Below, in pieces: positions 34,368 to 35,746 of a DNA stretch of 35,746 bases. The notes beneath the pieces were generated by a model. It did no database searches, was not told where the DNA came from, and saw only the letters and a program-made list of their open reading frames with translations. Origin of the DNA: Bacteroidales bacterium (GTDB lineage Bacteria; Bacteroidota; Bacteroidia; Bacteroidales; FEN-979); contig JADGPR010000028.1 of NCBI GenBank assembly GCA_017882335.1, positions 1-35,746 of the forward strand, in the 5' to 3' direction. Position 1 is the stretch's first letter, and each line of letters opens with the position of its first letter. Made by a program: the position numbers and the translations under genes.

Positions 34368-35498
34368 TTAAGATACAATAATAAGGTCGATCTTGGTACC
34401 GGCCAGTTTATTCACTAACCTCCGCAATGTATTTTGATGAAAAAGATATTTCTTTAAGGTATAAGATGGAACGCCTACGAGGATCGTACTGATCTGCTTT
34501 TCGACTGCTACAGAGAAGATGGTTCCGGCAATGTTATTACTTTTTATTTTAACGACTTCCGCACCCAGTTCTGTTGCAAGTTTCAGGTTGTTCATAAGGA
34601 AGCGCTGATCGGAAAGCCGGATCTTATCAAAAGCTTCTCCGGAAGTCTGCACATATAGGACGAGCCAGCTTGAGGTATAATAATTCGCCATTCTGGAGGT
34701 CTTCCGGATGATCTTTTTGGCCGTTTTCTGGTTTGTAGTGATACAGGCAAGAAATTTTTCAGGGCGCCTTTTTCCAGAAAATATTTCTGTGTCTATCTTC
34801 CGTTCCACCTGACCGGCAACCTCCTTCAATGCAAGTTCGCGTAACTGAAGGATCTTTTCTGGTTGAAAAAAGTTCTTCAGCGCGATTTCTACCGTCCCTT
34901 CCTTGTAGATCTTTCCTTCCTTCAGCCGGGTAATCAGTTCATCTGCCGGCAAATCGACGTTCAGGATCTCATCCGCCATCCCCAGGATAAGATCGGGAAT
35001 ACGCTCCTGCACAACGACACCGGTCAGCTCTTCAATTTCTCCGCTGAGACTATCAATGTGCTGAATGTTGACTGCACTGATCACATTAATTCCGGCTTCG
35101 ATGATCTCTACGACATCCTGCCAGCGTTTTTCATGCTTCGAACCTGGAATGTTGGTATGGGCAAGTTCATCCACGATGACGATTTCAGGGTGGATATTCA
35201 GGATTGCCTGAAGGTCCATTTCTTCAAGTTCCTTCCCTTTGTAAAATACTGTCTTCCTTGGAATCACCGGCAACCCTTCCAGTACCCTCTCCGTATCTTT
35301 CCTGCCATGGGTTTCAATATAACCAATCTGGACATCGATTCCTTTTTTCAGCAAACCCCTGGCTTCCTTCAGCATACGGTAGGTCTTCCCCACACCGGCA
35401 ATCATCCCGATATAAAGCTTGAATTTTCCTTTCCGTGATTGGCGAATCAGGTCAAGAAACCGTTCAACATTTTGTTCCTTTTTCTCTTCTTCAGACAT
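34368..35498 (-). CDS. kdpD: KdpD N-terminal sensor domain plus Usp domain, without kinase
   Basis: A 376-residue cytoplasmic protein equal to the N-terminal part of classical KdpD, which is about 900 residues. The KdpD domain (about 22-230) has Walker A in GMIAGVGKT (31-39), GYIETHGRKDT, Walker-B-like IVDELAHTNIPGSKHEKRWQ (first 20 residues of a longer motif) and VNIQHIDSL. A Usp domain follows (about 245-376; FLACITTNQKTAKKII, ending TKIDLIIVS). The four membrane helices and the kinase of classical KdpD are absent; the next gene supplies a different kinase. In Bacteroidota such split KdpD proteins usually lie near kdpABC, which is not visible here up to the window edge. A promoter box precedes it. 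Confidence 0.93.
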   Translation of the reverse strand: MSEEEKKEQNVERFLDLIRQSRKGKFKLYIGMIAGVGKTYRMLKEARGLLKKGIDVQIGYIETHGRKDTERVLEGLPVIPRKTVFYKGKELEEMDLQAILNIHPEIVIVDELAHTNIPGSKHEKRWQDVVEIIEAGINVISAVNIQHIDSLSGEIEELTGVVVQERIPDLILGMADEILNVDLPADELITRLKEGKIYKEGTVEIALKNFFQPEKILQLRELALKEVAGQVERKIDTEIFSGKRRPEKFLACITTNQKTAKKIIRKTSRMANYYTSSWLVLYVQTSGEAFDKIRLSDQRFLMNNLKLATELGAEVVKIKSNNIAGTIFSVAVEKQISTILVGVPSYTLKKYLFHQNTLRRLVNKLAGTKIDLIIVS

Positions 35499-35526
35499 TA
35501 CAACGATATGGCTAGTGTTACAGTTA

Positions 35527-35534
35527 CAAATGTA
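35527..35534 (-). promoter_or_regulatory. Bacteroidota-type -7 box for the kdpD-kinase pair
   Basis: The minus strand reads TACATTTG, matching TAnnTTTG, 28 bases before the kdpD ATG; TTG at 35551-35553 (minus) is a possible but close -33. It suggests the pair has its own transcript. Confidence 0.45.
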
Positions 35535-35746
35535 TTGGTTTTACTGTTTCCAATCCTTTCTGAATTCCGTCGCAGGAGAACCCGGTGGTTTTTTTCTCAT
35601 TTTCCATTTATAACATTAATGAGACTTAAGAATTTAAAAGGTCGTCATATGGTACTCCCTCTTTCTAAGACCACGGCTAATCAATTCTTAGGTGGATTTT
35701 CTTTTGGTTAAGCTGCATGTCGATAAAGTGTTACAGGGACCCGTCT
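35535..35746. other. Non-coding edge region with an imperfect inverted repeat
   Basis: No convincing gene is seen on either strand up to the edge. CTTAAGAATT (35625-35634) pairs imperfectly with AATTCTTAGG (35683-35692), and GGTC/GACC lies nested inside, so a structured RNA or the end of a mobile element is possible. Neither can be shown from this sequence alone. Confidence 0.35.

Overview
The window looks like chromosomal DNA from a member of the Bacteroidota, probably a Bacteroidales-like lineage. The evidence is repeated -7 promoter boxes of the TAnnTTTG type, signal peptides ending in -AQ, SSC-type lipoproteins, an HECLGH dipeptidyl peptidase III, a DUF349 protein, a tricorn-type protease, a patatin/outer-membrane-barrel fusion and a split KdpD. 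I see no rRNA, tRNA, CRISPR array, integrase or transposase gene. No gap between genes exceeds 300 bases.

Layout. 1-692 (-): murB, cut by the left edge. 811-3962 (+): two overlapping glycosyltransferases, then a tandem universal stress protein. 3967-18070 (-): ten genes in one direction with tiny gaps or overlaps. In transcription order they are gcvT, a probable lipoprotein, two small secreted proteins, a large secreted leucine-rich-repeat (LRR) protein, comB, a signal-bearing dipeptidyl peptidase III, a HAD hydrolase, an M23 endopeptidase, guaA, and a LysM plus periplasmic-binding-fold protein. 18309-21712 (+): a membrane nucleotide-sugar dehydratase, a miaA homologue and a small lipoprotein, closed by a two-way terminator. 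21844-25125 (-): tricorn-like protease. 25389-32543 (+): a methionine gamma-lyase-like enzyme, a patatin/outer-membrane protein, a DUF349 protein and aroC. 32518-35498 (-): a histidine kinase and a KdpD sensor domain with its own promoter. The last 250 bases hold no recognisable gene.

How the genes fit together. Much of the window concerns the envelope: MurB and the M23 enzyme act on peptidoglycan, the LysM protein may bind it, the glycosyltransferases and dehydratase make surface sugars, and the patatin protein sits in the outer membrane. Two large peptidases (tricorn-like and M49) and the methionine gamma-lyase suggest peptide and amino-acid use. guaA, gcvT, miaA and aroC are housekeeping genes.

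The least explained parts are (1) the four-gene secreted cassette at 12066-16930, which contains an LRR protein built of three repeated modules and related-looking N-terminal domains in neighbouring proteins, and (2) a family of intergenic repeats, two copies of which form a roughly 66-base inverted repeat tightly bracketing the dehydratase gene. Function for both is unknown. Family assignments come from reading motifs by eye; no database search was run.
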